Made by a program: the position numbers and the translations under genes. DNA of 64,000 nucleotides from DASVFB01 sp963815965 (GTDB taxonomy: Bacteria; Actinomycetota; Thermoleophilia; Gaiellales; Gaiellaceae), in assembly GCA_963815965.1 (NCBI GenBank), contig CAWFIT010000004.1, positions 1-64,000 of the forward strand, given 5' to 3'. Each line of letters starts with the position of its first letter. Within the stretch, counting starts at the first letter, position 1. Shown piece after piece: positions 7,966 through 16,558 of this stretch. The notes under the pieces are model-generated. The model was not told where the DNA came from. It searched no databases and saw nothing but the letters and a program-made list of their open reading frames with translations.

Positions 7966-8889
7966 TCAGGCAGGCGCACCGGCTGCCGCTACGAGCGTGG
8001 GGCGGCGAGCGGCGGGCGCCGGGAAGCCGAGTACGAGCGCGCTCGCCAGGCCGGTTGCGAGTCCCGCGACGGTCTCGACCGCGTTCAGCGCAAGGCCGGC
8101 TGCGACCGCCGTCGTCGGGTCGACGCCTCGCTGGTGAAGCACGAGCGCGACAGCACCGGTGGACATGCCGATTCCGGCGGGGAACAGCGATACGAGCGTG
8201 GCGACCGCCAACGCCGGGACGATCACGAGTGCGGTCGAGACCGGTGCCGCCAGGCCGAGCGAGGCTGAGACCGCGGCGACCGCCAGCACTCGTGCGACTA
8301 TCGAACCGGCCAGCCAGCCGAGAATGCGAAGAGCGCCGCTCGGCGACCGTCCAAGCGAACCGAACACGTCGAGTAGGTGCGAGAGCCGACGGGCGCGGGG
8401 AGGCCGGTGCCGCGCCCAGACGCAGGCGGCCACGGCCGTGCACGCAATCGCGCCGAGCACAAGCGCCGTCCACGCGGGCAGCGCGCCACTGCCCGCTGCG
8501 GCCAGCACGAGTACGGCGAGCAGCGCCGCACGAGCGGCACCGACGGCAGCCGGAATGCCGCTTGCCACCCAGAGGCGCCCTTCGCCGGGCAGAGCACGTG
8601 CGAACAAGACGATCCGACATGCACCGCCCGCGTTGCCGGGCAGCAGCGAGTTCACGAGCGATCCCATCCCGTAGCGCGCTCCGGCCTCGATCCGGCTGAT
8701 GCTGCCGCCGCGAACGCAGAAGGCCGACCGCCACGCGAACGCCGAGCAGACGAGTGCGAGCGCGAAGGAGGCGCCGGCGGCGCACAGCCACAGCGGTTGC
8801 GCTGCGGAGAGCGCTGCAAAGGCATGTTGAAAGGGCTGCCCGATGAACCCGCCTAGTCCCGCGTGCCGGCTAATCGCCGGCGACGTCAC
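7966..8889 (-). CDS. Lysylphosphatidylglycerol-synthase-TM/flippase-like membrane protein
   Basis: A 307-residue polytopic membrane protein (about 8 helices) of the PF03706 group, which includes MprF transmembrane flippase domains and AglD-like proteins. The signature 'ARYGMGSLVNSLLPGNAGGACRI' region (residues about 70-92) and the 'LFPAGIGMSTGAVALVL' segment near residue 240 match the family. No aminoacyltransferase domain is fused. GTG 8889 overlaps the end of the upstream ABC permease gene by 20 bases. It is the last gene of the minus-strand operon from 13812. Lipid or polyprenyl-linked precursor translocation is inferred from the family. Confidence 0.8.
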   Translation of the reverse strand: MTSPAISRHAGLGGFIGQPFQHAFAALSAAQPLWLCAAGASFALALVCSAFAWRSAFCVRGGSISRIEAGARYGMGSLVNSLLPGNAGGACRIVLFARALPGEGRLWVASGIPAAVGAARAALLAVLVLAAAGSGALPAWTALVLGAIACTAVAACVWARHRPPRARRLSHLLDVFGSLGRSPSGALRILGWLAGSIVARVLAVAAVSASLGLAAPVSTALVIVPALAVATLVSLFPAGIGMSTGAVALVLHQRGVDPTTAVAAGLALNAVETVAGLATGLASALVLGFPAPAARRPTLVAAAGAPA

Positions 8890-9685
8890 GTCGCAGAAAA
8901 ACGATGTAGGCAGCGATCAGCGGAATCGCGATGTACAGGGCGCAAACCCACACGGCGCGACCGATCGGCGCCCAGTCCGCGGGCACGCGCAACAGGCCGT
9001 GCCAGGCGTCGAACTGTGTGCCGAGCAGGTAGGGGCGAATGCTCTCGGTCCCGGGAAGCACACCGAGGAGCTGCATCAAGAGCGCCAACATCAGCGCACC
9101 GACGACCGACGCCGCACTGTTGCGCGTAACCGTCGAGAGGAGCACGCCGAACGCTGCGATGCCTGTGAGCGGCAGCGTGTAGATCGCGAGGGTCATCACG
9201 AGCAGGAGCAGACCGTGGCCGGGAGCGACCTGCGTCCCCGAGAGCGACGTGAGCGGATGAAAGCCCCAGGCAACGGTGCCCGCGATCAGACCCACGAGGC
9301 CCATCAAGATCACGAGCGTGAACGTGTACGTCGCCGTCGCCAGCACTTTGCCGGCGAAGACCTCGCCGCGCTCGCGCGAACGCGTCAGGATTGTTTTCAG
9401 CGTTCCGTTGTGACTCTCCGACGCGACGATGTCACCGGCGACGAGCGCGGTCATCAGCGGCAGTCCCCAGATGGACATGAAGAAAAGGACGACGAAGGGA
9501 ACCGCGAGGCCCGTGTCGCGGATGTAGCGACCGAGTGGTACGTCGTTCGGGCCACCGGTCTGCAGCTTGAGTACGACGACGAAGATGATCGGGACGACGA
9601 TTGCCACACCGAGGCCGAGGTAGGTGCGCTTCTGGGCCAGAAGCTTCGCGATCTCCCAGCGATAGACGTGCGCAGTGGCGCTCAT
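8870..9685 (-). CDS. ABC-2 type transporter permease
   Basis: A 271-residue permease with six predicted membrane segments and the ABC-2/NatB-like pattern. An N-terminal cytoplasmic 'YRWEIAKLLAQKRTY' is followed by helix 1 and the conserved 'DIVASESHNGTLKTILTRSRERGEVFAGKVLA' region, of which only key parts are quoted (E, GTL, R-x-R). Its ATG at 9685 overlaps the stop of the ATPase gene by four bases (ATGA), so the two form one exporter. Substrate unknown. The context of a LolA-like protein and a flippase suggests a lipid or lipoprotein. Confidence 0.85.
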   Translation of the reverse strand: MSATAHVYRWEIAKLLAQKRTYLGLGVAIVVPIIFVVVLKLQTGGPNDVPLGRYIRDTGLAVPFVVLFFMSIWGLPLMTALVAGDIVASESHNGTLKTILTRSRERGEVFAGKVLATATYTFTLVILMGLVGLIAGTVAWGFHPLTSLSGTQVAPGHGLLLLVMTLAIYTLPLTGIAAFGVLLSTVTRNSAASVVGALMLALLMQLLGVLPGTESIRPYLLGTQFDAWHGLLRVPADWAPIGRAVWVCALYIAIPLIAAYIVFLRRDVAGD

Positions 9686-10629
9686 ACTGCGACCGCCTCC
9701 GCTTCGTCGCGATCGGAGGAGTCGCCGCCGGTCATCCCGAGGAAGAGCTCCTCGAGGCTTGCCGTCTCTGGAACCAGCGCGGTGAACGCGACGCGAGCCT
9801 GTCCGAGCGCGACCGTCAGCGCGGCCACGGTGTCCTCGTCGGCGGTGAAGAGCAACTCGTCGTCGCGCAGTGTCACGTCCGCGACTCCAGGTTGAGCCAA
9901 CAAGGCAGCTCGTGCTCGCTCGGGCTCGACTGCGCGAAGCCGGTACGTGGTGATCGCTGTCTCGAGGAGGTCGCGCAGCGCACCGTGGTAGATCACGCTC
10001 CCCTTGCGGATAATCGCGACTCGGTTGCAGAGCTCCTCGACCTCGGACAGGAGGTGGCTCGAGAGCAAGATCGTGATGCCCTCGGCGGCGAGCCGTCGGA
10101 CGAGGTCGCGCATGTCGCGCATGCCTGCGGGGTCGAGACCCGTGGTCGGCTCGTCGAGTAGCAGCAGCTGCGGGCGGCGCAGCAGTGAGGCCGCGATTCC
10201 GAGCCGTTGGCGCATCCCGTGCGAATAGCCGCCGACGCGATCCTTGGCTCGGTCGCGCAGCTCCACGATCTCGAGCACCTCATCGATGCGCGACCGTGAC
10301 ACGGGCTCGTCGTAGTCGGCAAGCAGCCTGAGGTTGCGGAGCCCGGAGAGGTACGGGTAGAAGCGGGGGCCTTCGACGAACCCGGCGACACCGCTCAGAG
10401 CTTTCGCGCCGTCGATGAGCGGATCCCGGCCGAAGAGGCGTGCCGAGCCCTCGGTCGGCCGGATAAGGCCGAGCAGGATTCGCAGGGAAGTCGTCTTGCC
10501 GGCTCCGTTCGGGCCGAGGTAGCCGAAGACGTCCGCGCGGTCGACCTGGAGGTCGACGTGGTCGACGGCGACGATGTCGCCGTAGCGCTTGACGAGCCCG
10601 CGCGCTTCGACTGGCGGAGCGTCGGTCAT
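9682..10629 (-). CDS. ABC transporter ATP-binding protein
   Basis: A 315-residue ATPase. Walker A is 'GPNGAGKTTS' (residues about 40-49), Q-loop 'FVEGPRFYPYLS', signature 'SHGMRQRLGIA', Walker B 'LLLLDEPTTGLDP', H-loop 'LLSSHLLSEVEEL'. The C-terminal ~90 residues form the accessory domain seen in NatA/CcmA-type exporters. ATG 10629 overlaps the stop of the upstream LolA-like gene by four bases, and its own stop overlaps the permease start. Together with 8870-9685 it makes a two-protein exporter. Confidence 0.9.
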   Translation of the reverse strand: MTDAPPVEARGLVKRYGDIVAVDHVDLQVDRADVFGYLGPNGAGKTTSLRILLGLIRPTEGSARLFGRDPLIDGAKALSGVAGFVEGPRFYPYLSGLRNLRLLADYDEPVSRSRIDEVLEIVELRDRAKDRVGGYSHGMRQRLGIAASLLRRPQLLLLDEPTTGLDPAGMRDMRDLVRRLAAEGITILLSSHLLSEVEELCNRVAIIRKGSVIYHGALRDLLETAITTYRLRAVEPERARAALLAQPGVADVTLRDDELLFTADEDTVAALTVALGQARVAFTALVPETASLEELFLGMTGGDSSDRDEAEAVAV

Positions 10630-11789
10630 TTCACGGCTCGCGCGGCGGTCTCTGCTGCGGCCGGTGGGAGGGAGCCGGCGAGGACGAAGCCCGTGCCGCC
10701 CGACTGCCATTCGAGCACGGTTCCGAGTTGCGTTGCCAGCTCGTGCGCGGTCAGGCCGTCGAGGGAGACAGTCGGCAGGCCGGAGAGCTGATTGCCGGGA
10801 CCGGACGCGTCGGCCTTGCGCTCGATCAGCGCGATCCCTCCGAGACCCTGGCCGTAGAGCACGATCGCCGTGTCGCCGCCGACGAGGCGGACGCTCCGGC
10901 GCGGCAGGCCGACGACCGAGTCCGGCGCCACGACCGGGAAGTCCGCGGCTGCCGTCACGGCGTCGAGGCCATTGACGGCGGGCGTGCTCGAAGCCTGGTT
11001 TTGCAGCGACGAGCCCGACCCGAGATCCACGACCTTTGCGCCGGCGGGCGGCGAGACATCGACGTCGGCGGCGGGCACGGAGCCGTAAGAGATGTCCGTC
11101 ACGGCAAGCTCGAGCACCGGCGAGGTGTCGTTCTGCGCGCGGATGCCGACCCGCAGCGGCGTCCCGTAGACCGCGTCCCAGGCGAGCTCGACCGAGCCGA
11201 GCAGACCGCCGTCGTGCTTCGGTGAGACGGCGACGCTGTAGGCAGGCTGGCCGGCGACGTCGGTCGGGTCGGCGGACGAGATCGCCCAGTGCATCCCGAG
11301 CTCGGCGAGGAACTTGTCGATCTCGGCCAGGGCCGGCACCTCGCGCGTATCGGAGCTCGACGATCGATCGGCACCCGCAGGAAGATCGGCGCGGTAGACC
11401 GTGTTCGACGAGGCGTCGTACACCGAGATCGTCTTCGAGTTCCAGACGATCTGGACGTCGCCCGCGTTCGACTGGAGCTCGAGGCGGCCGCGGCCGTCGT
11501 TCGTCGCCCACAGGCGGCCAGATGCGCCCGACATGAGCGCGGACCCGACCTGGCCCTCCAGCGCGCCGGTGGGGAACAAGCTGTTCGTGAACTTGACCCG
11601 AGCCGTGACTCCGTCAGGAGGATTCGCGGCCAGCGCATCGTGGATCGCCTCGTCGAGCGGTTTCGGCGGCGGGGCAGGGCCGCCTCCGCCTGCGGCGACC
11701 GCGATCGCCGTGCCTCCACTCGCGACCGCGAGCACGGCGACGATGAGAACGATCAGTTTCCGGGTCGAGAGTCGGCGCAGGTACCTCAC
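10626..11789 (-). CDS. LolA-like lipoprotein-carrier domain protein, membrane-anchored
   Basis: A 387-residue extracytoplasmic protein. One N-terminal hydrophobic segment ('LIVLIVAVLAVASGGTAIAVA', residues 12-32) acts as signal or anchor. It is followed by a Pro-rich linker and a large beta domain with LolA/LolB-like features ('GRLWATNDGRGRLELQSNAGDVQIVWNSKT' region; 'YSVAVSPKHDGGLLGSVELAWD'). A C-terminal ~100-residue segment is less clear. LolA-like folds bind acyl chains. In Gram-positive actinobacteria this type is linked to lipoprotein or lipid handling. It is translationally coupled (ATGA) to a histidine kinase upstream and an ABC ATPase downstream. Confidence 0.65.
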   Translation of the reverse strand: MRYLRRLSTRKLIVLIVAVLAVASGGTAIAVAAGGGGPAPPPKPLDEAIHDALAANPPDGVTARVKFTNSLFPTGALEGQVGSALMSGASGRLWATNDGRGRLELQSNAGDVQIVWNSKTISVYDASSNTVYRADLPAGADRSSSSDTREVPALAEIDKFLAELGMHWAISSADPTDVAGQPAYSVAVSPKHDGGLLGSVELAWDAVYGTPLRVGIRAQNDTSPVLELAVTDISYGSVPAADVDVSPPAGAKVVDLGSGSSLQNQASSTPAVNGLDAVTAAADFPVVAPDSVVGLPRRSVRLVGGDTAIVLYGQGLGGIALIERKADASGPGNQLSGLPTVSLDGLTAHELATQLGTVLEWQSGGTGFVLAGSLPPAAAETAARAVK

Positions 11790-13153
11790 GGCTGTCCTTT
11801 CTCTTGCTGGGCGCCGTCATTTGTACCCGCGGACTCTGAGACTTCTCTGAGAGCCGGGAGCTCGATCGTGACACGCGGCCCCTCCGCATAGGCTCGTCCC
11901 CCGTGCCGTTCGGCGGTCGCCCGCACGATGGCGAGGCCGAGGCCGGAACCGTCCGAGTCACTGCGTCCACGCCAGAAACGCGCAAAGGCCCGCTCAGCCT
12001 CGCTTCCACGCAGGCCCTTGCCCTCGTCTACCACGGTGAGCACCGCGACGCCGTTCCGCGTCGCCGTCTCCACCGTCACCCGGCCCTCGCCGTGCCGTCG
12101 CGCGTTCTCGACGAGGTTGCCGAGCGCGCGCTCGAGAGCCGCCCTGTCGCCGCGGACGCTCACCGGCTCCGGCGCGCGTACCTCCACTCCGTCCGTCGTA
12201 CGCGCGAGCTCGTCGAGCCTGACGAGCTCGTCGGGCCGTGCGGACGCCTCTTCACGCGAGAGAGCGAGCAGGTCGTCGGCCAGCTTCGCGAGCCGACGTG
12301 CATCCTGTTCGAGCTCGGTGATCAGCTCGCCGGTCGCGCCGTGGCGTGCCAGGTAAGCCACGTTTCCGAGGAGCGACGTCAGCGGCGTGCGCAGTTCATG
12401 TGAGGCGTCTGCGAGGAACCGCCGCTCCGCGTCGCGTGCCCGTTCGAGCGCCCCCAGCATGCCGTTGAGCGTCCGCCCCAGCCGGGCGATCTCGTCTCCG
12501 GCGTCCGACTGGGGGAGTCGGCGGCTCGGGTCGCCGGTCCGCTCGATCTCGGCCGCAGCGTGCGCGAGGCGATCCAGCGGGCGCAGCGCCCTGCGCATCA
12601 GCAAAGCGAGCGCGGCAGCGCCGGCTGCGGCCCCCGCAAGCGCCGCCACGAGCACGAGCAGGTGCACGCTCGCGAGCGTCGTGTCGAGCTCGTGCGTGGA
12701 CGCTGCGACCGCGACCGCTCCGCCGGCGGCAGGCCCGCCGGCGTCCGCGAGCGGGGCCGCATACACGCGCAGGTCTTCCGTCCCGAACTCGGCGTTCGCA
12801 TACCGGCCGATGCCGTCGGCGATCGCCTTGCGCAGGAGCGGCTGGACCGGCAGGACCCGTCCGCCGAGCGCGAGCGAGCGCGCGACGATGCGGCCGCGGC
12901 GATCGACGACCTCGACGCTGATCTGCTGGCCCCCGAGCGAAGCGTCGAGCGCACCCGGCGCCGTGATCAACGCAGGCGCGGACCCGCTCAGCTGCGCCAC
13001 CACGACGGCGCGCTCGCGCAACGATCTGTCCAGCGAATGGTGCAGATGCCTTCCGATCAGGATGTCGACTCCGACGCCGACGACCACGAGCGCGAGCAGG
13101 ATCGCGAGCGACGCCGCCACGATCGACCGTACGCCGAGCGAGCGCGGGATCAT
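11786..13153 (-). CDS. Sensor histidine kinase
   Basis: A 455-residue membrane kinase. TM1 spans residues about 10-34, an extracytoplasmic sensor about 35-160, TM2 about 163-186, HAMP about 187-240. The HisKA phospho-acceptor is His252 in 'SHELRTPL'. The N box is 'GNLVENARRHG' (Asn350), the G1 box 'VVDEGKGL' (Asp376), and the G2 box 'GSGLGLAIV'. All catalytic boxes are present, so the kinase should be active. It overlaps the response regulator stop and the LolA-like gene start by four bases each, forming one operon. The signal is probably sensed outside the membrane. Confidence 0.93.
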   Translation of the reverse strand: MIPRSLGVRSIVAASLAILLALVVVGVGVDILIGRHLHHSLDRSLRERAVVVAQLSGSAPALITAPGALDASLGGQQISVEVVDRRGRIVARSLALGGRVLPVQPLLRKAIADGIGRYANAEFGTEDLRVYAAPLADAGGPAAGGAVAVAASTHELDTTLASVHLLVLVAALAGAAAGAAALALLMRRALRPLDRLAHAAAEIERTGDPSRRLPQSDAGDEIARLGRTLNGMLGALERARDAERRFLADASHELRTPLTSLLGNVAYLARHGATGELITELEQDARRLAKLADDLLALSREEASARPDELVRLDELARTTDGVEVRAPEPVSVRGDRAALERALGNLVENARRHGEGRVTVETATRNGVAVLTVVDEGKGLRGSEAERAFARFWRGRSDSDGSGLGLAIVRATAERHGGRAYAEGPRVTIELPALREVSESAGTNDGAQQEKGQP

Positions 13154-13812
13154 CGCTCCAGCATGAAGCCGACGCCGCGCACCGTCTGGATCAGCGGCGG
13201 ATCGCCGAGCTTCCGGCGCAGGTAGGAGATGTAACGATCGACCACGTTGAGGGTCGCCGCTGCGACGCCACCCCAGACATGCTCGAGCGCCTGCGAGCGG
13301 CTGACGACCTGGTGCGGGTTTCGCAGCAGGAGCTCGAGCAGGTCGGCCTCACGGGCGCTGAGTGTGAGTTCCGTGCGCCCGCGACAGGCGGTTCGGTTTT
13401 TCACGTCGAAGACGAGATCGTCGAAGGCGAGCACCTCGTCCGGCACGACGCCGCGGCGAAGCAAAGCGCGCGCCCGCGCGAGCAACTCCTCCGCGGCGAA
13501 GGGCTTGACGAGGTAGTCGTCGGCGCCCGCATCGAGGCCGTTGACACGATCGGCGATCGCATCGCGAGCGGTCAAGAGCAAGATCGGCATTGAGAGCCCC
13601 TTGCCGCGCAGCCGCCGGCAGACGCCCAGACCGTCGAGGCCGGGCAACCCGACGTCCAGCACCAGCAGATCCGGCACAGAACGCTCGACCGCCGCCAGAG
13701 CCGAGCCGCCGTCGCCGGCGCCCGAGACGCCGTAGCCCTCCGCCGCGAGCGTGCGCTCGAGCATCCTGCGGATCGGCGCGTCGTCGTCGACGACGAGAAT
13801 GGAAGTGCTCAT
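13150..13812 (-). CDS. OmpR/PhoB-family response regulator
   Basis: A 220-residue regulator. The receiver has acidic pocket 'VVDDD' (residues 7-11), phospho-acceptor Asp53 in 'LVLDVGLPGLDG', and Lys in 'DDYLVKPF'. The C-terminal winged helix carries 'LSAREADLLELLLRNPHQVVSRS' and 'VDRYISYLRRKLG'. ATG 13812 is chosen over an upstream frame start at 13866 because the receiver begins directly there. It is the first gene of the six-gene minus-strand operon. A promoter should lie in the 148-base gap up to 13960. It probably controls this operon and envelope genes. Confidence 0.93.
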   Translation of the reverse strand: MSTSILVVDDDAPIRRMLERTLAAEGYGVSGAGDGGSALAAVERSVPDLLVLDVGLPGLDGLGVCRRLRGKGLSMPILLLTARDAIADRVNGLDAGADDYLVKPFAAEELLARARALLRRGVVPDEVLAFDDLVFDVKNRTACRGRTELTLSAREADLLELLLRNPHQVVSRSQALEHVWGGVAAATLNVVDRYISYLRRKLGDPPLIQTVRGVGFMLER

Positions 13813-13960
13813 CGCAGGACGCCCTTGTGTCCCAGCGAGTAGCGGCCGGGTTGGGGCCAGACGCACAGACCGTGTGGGCCCGCCCCGACATGGATCCGCG
13901 CAAGCAGGTGTCCGGTCCTTGTGGGGCCGTAGCTGCGCCTGCGCCTTGCCCGCGACTCAC

Positions 13961-14899
13961 TCATGCGACGCGGAACGAACGGACGACGGTCGCCGCACCG
14001 GCGACGATGAGGACGAGCGATACGAGTCGGCCCGCGGTGAGGCCGCGGATACCGCTGACTCGACGCGATCGAGACCCGGCAAGAACGGCCGCGCCGCTCG
14101 CCACAACGGCTGCGCCGAGCGCGAGCTGCCACCAGATGAACGCAGGGCCGAGCGACAGGTCGACCCCGAGCACCGGCGCGAGCCCGAGCGCGCCGTGGAG
14201 CGGAAGTGGTCGGGCGAGCACGGACGCCGCCTCTCGCTGGGTGACGAAGCCGTTTCGCAACAGTGAGCGAAGCACTTCCACCTGTCGAGCACGCGCGACC
14301 TCAGGGTGCCTGAGCGGATCGTATGCCGAGGGCGCCTGGATCAGCCCTGCGAGCAGCGTCGCCTGCGCGAGGCCGAGTTGCCGCGGCGGGATTCCGAAAT
14401 AACGTTCGCTCGCTGCCTCAACGCCGTACGCGCCTTCGCCGAAGTAGGCGCTGTTCAGATAGGCGGCGAGGATCCGCTCCTTCGAGTACCGGCCTTCGAG
14501 CTTGAGCGCGAGCGCCGCGTCTTCGAGCTTGCGCCAGGGCGTGTGGTCGTTGCCGCCGAGGAAGAGCACCTTCGCGAGCTGCTCCGTGATCGTGCTCGCC
14601 CCCTGCGCGAGCGACAGATGAACGACGTCGTAAGGCAACGCGCGAATCACGCCAATCACGTCGATCCCATCGTGGCGGTAGAAGCGTTCGTCTTCCGTTG
14701 CCACGACTGCCTCGCGCATGATCGGTGCGATCGCGCTCAGCGGGAGCACGCGTCCGTTCGAGCTCGACAAGCGTGCGCGGATGTGAGCATCGAGTCGAAC
14801 GGGCGCCGGGCTGGCGATCCAGGCGGCCGCGAGAGTTGCGCCGAGGACGAGCACGCCGCTCGCGACGGCGAGCAACACCCGGAAGCGGCGGGTGGGCAA
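13961..14899 (-). CDS. GT51 transglycosylase domain protein with C-terminal membrane helices
   Basis: A peptidoglycan glycosyltransferase module that polymerises lipid II. An N-terminal helix is followed by the GT51 motifs 'EDERFYRHDGID' (catalytic Glu), 'GASTITEQLAK', 'RKLEDAALALKLE' and 'KERILAAYLNSAYFGEGAYG'. There is no transpeptidase domain. After residue about 215 come two extra hydrophobic segments ('FIWWQLALGAAVVASGAAVLAG' in part; 'LVSLVLIVAGAATVV'), unlike ordinary monofunctional enzymes. The start is uncertain: TTG 14899 and GTG 14878 both precede the first helix. It follows the phosphoesterase gene by 10 bases. Confidence 0.8.
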   Translation of the reverse strand: MPTRRFRVLLAVASGVLVLGATLAAAWIASPAPVRLDAHIRARLSSSNGRVLPLSAIAPIMREAVVATEDERFYRHDGIDVIGVIRALPYDVVHLSLAQGASTITEQLAKVLFLGGNDHTPWRKLEDAALALKLEGRYSKERILAAYLNSAYFGEGAYGVEAASERYFGIPPRQLGLAQATLLAGLIQAPSAYDPLRHPEVARARQVEVLRSLLRNGFVTQREAASVLARPLPLHGALGLAPVLGVDLSLGPAFIWWQLALGAAVVASGAAVLAGSRSRRVSGIRGLTAGRLVSLVLIVAGAATVVRSFRVA

Positions 14900-14909
14900 C
14901 AGGACGCGG

Positions 14910-16346
14910 TCAGCCGTGTTTCCTACCTCGAGGCTGGAATTGTTTCGTTCGCCGAGTGGGGTGCGGATCGAGGATGAGCGGCGGCCGTGGCTGCTGGGTG
15001 AAGTCGAAGTCGCTCGCGAGGTTGCCGAGGATCGGTGCGTTTTCGCGGACGTCGGGGCGTGGGTCCGGTCTGCCGTCGGTGCGCGGATCGAGCCGTTGGC
15101 CGCCGAGGAAGTCGTCCTCGATGAACTTCGCGTAGGCGTCGAAGCTGAGCGTCTGATGGTCGATGTAGCCGCGCTTCGCATAGGGGCTGATCACGATCCC
15201 CGGCACGCGCAAGCCGTAGCCGTTCACGTCGACCCTCGGCGGCTTGACGTGGTCGTAGAAACCGCCCCAGTCGTCCCAGGTCAGGAAGATCGCGGTCGAG
15301 CTCCAGTTCGGGCTGCGCATGACCGCGTTCACGAGTTTCGTCACGTACGCCTGCCCTGCGGAAACGAGCCCGGGCGGGTGCTCGCTGACGCGGTCGTTGG
15401 GGACGATCCACGAAACGGCCGGCAGCTTGCCCGCGTGCGCGGCCTTGAAGAAGTTCTCGAGCGCGGTGATGTCGCCAAGCTGGTGGTCCTCGTGCACGGT
15501 GGTGAAGTACCGCAGCGGGTTCCAGATGCCGGGCGTCTTTGCGCTCTGTGGCACGGGCCTGCAGGTGGTCGCGGCAGCGTCCTGGCAGTCGGGTTGCGCG
15601 CCCTTGAAGACGTAGTAGCGCCAGCTCACGCCGTGCTTGTGCAGTAGATAGGTGAGGTCGGTCCACGGGTAGCTAGGGATCGTTCGCCTGATGTCGCCGC
15701 GGAAGTCCGGCGGCTCCGCCGGATGGTTCGACGCGTTGACGCAGCTCATGGGGTCGCCTCTGCGCGAGCACGTCGCCGACCACTCGCTGACCGTGAACAG
15801 GTGCGAGGGCAGGCTCCACGAGCGGATCGGCTCGAACAGGTGGTCCTGTAGAACGAACTTGCGCGCGTATGTCCAGTAGTTCGGAATCTCGCGCGAGTCG
15901 TGGTAGCCCATCACGTCCCTGCCGCCGCCGTGGCGACCGCAGTAGGGGTCGTTGCGCTCCATGCATCCGAGTGTGCCCCCGACCGCGGAGCCGACGAACC
16001 CATCCATGGCGCCGCCGTCGATGTCGCGCTGCGCGTTGAACAATGCGTGCGGACCGCCGAAGTTGCGGTCGGCCGAGTCGTGAAAGGGCCGGACACAGCC
16101 GCCGCGCGGATCGGGCAAACACGCGCCCGCCGGGATCCCGTCCGCGCCGGGAAAGGTCCCGAAGTAGGAATCGAAGGAGCGGTTCTCTTGCATGATCACG
16201 ATCACGTGCTCGATCTTGTGAATGCCCGCGGGAATCGCGGCGGCCGATCGTCTCCCCGTCGACGCCTCCGGACGCTCGGCAAGTTCGCCGGCGAGTACGC
16301 TGAGCGCAAGCGCGAGAACCAGAGCGAGCAGGCCAATCCGCTTCAA
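14910..16346 (-). CDS. Secreted phosphoesterase (phospholipase C/acid phosphatase family)
   Basis: A 478-residue exported enzyme of the PF04185 phosphoesterase family (phospholipase C, AcpA-type acid phosphatase). The signal peptide is 'MKRIGLLALVLALALSVLAG'. The family signature 'HVIVIMQENRSFDSYFGTFPG' begins near residue 48. Conserved downstream blocks include 'WSLPSHLFTVSEWSA', 'WIVPNDRVSEHPPG', 'FLTWDDWGGFYDHV' and 'GLRVPGIVISPYAKRGYID'. It hydrolyses phosphomonoesters or phospholipids outside the cell. The GT51 gene lies directly downstream on the same strand. A 12-bp palindrome lies 33 bases before its start. Confidence 0.88.
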   Translation of the reverse strand: MKRIGLLALVLALALSVLAGELAERPEASTGRRSAAAIPAGIHKIEHVIVIMQENRSFDSYFGTFPGADGIPAGACLPDPRGGCVRPFHDSADRNFGGPHALFNAQRDIDGGAMDGFVGSAVGGTLGCMERNDPYCGRHGGGRDVMGYHDSREIPNYWTYARKFVLQDHLFEPIRSWSLPSHLFTVSEWSATCSRRGDPMSCVNASNHPAEPPDFRGDIRRTIPSYPWTDLTYLLHKHGVSWRYYVFKGAQPDCQDAAATTCRPVPQSAKTPGIWNPLRYFTTVHEDHQLGDITALENFFKAAHAGKLPAVSWIVPNDRVSEHPPGLVSAGQAYVTKLVNAVMRSPNWSSTAIFLTWDDWGGFYDHVKPPRVDVNGYGLRVPGIVISPYAKRGYIDHQTLSFDAYAKFIEDDFLGGQRLDPRTDGRPDPRPDVRENAPILGNLASDFDFTQQPRPPLILDPHPTRRTKQFQPRGRKHG

Positions 16347-16379
16347 GCGCCCTGACGCTATCCGGGTTCACGTTGCGCG

Positions 16380-16391
16380 TTCGTTAACGAA
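16380..16391. promoter_or_regulatory. Palindrome TTCGTTAACGAA upstream of the phosphoesterase gene
   Basis: A perfect 12-base palindrome flanked on both sides by GCGCG. It lies in the divergent region between the phosphoesterase (start 16346, minus) and the LAL regulator (start 16559, plus). It is a candidate operator for either gene. No regulator is assigned. Confidence 0.35.
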
Positions 16392-16558
16392 GCGCGACGA
16401 CTGTGCGTAGTCAGATCCTGTTGGAAACGGGGCGCTTGTGGTTGCCCGCGTACCGGTAGACAATGGCCTGGACGGCGCTCCGCCGGTTCGCGCAGATGTG
16501 ACGCGCGTTGATGCTCAAGCGACAACGCACCGGGGGTCGCTCGAGCGAATCGAGGGCG

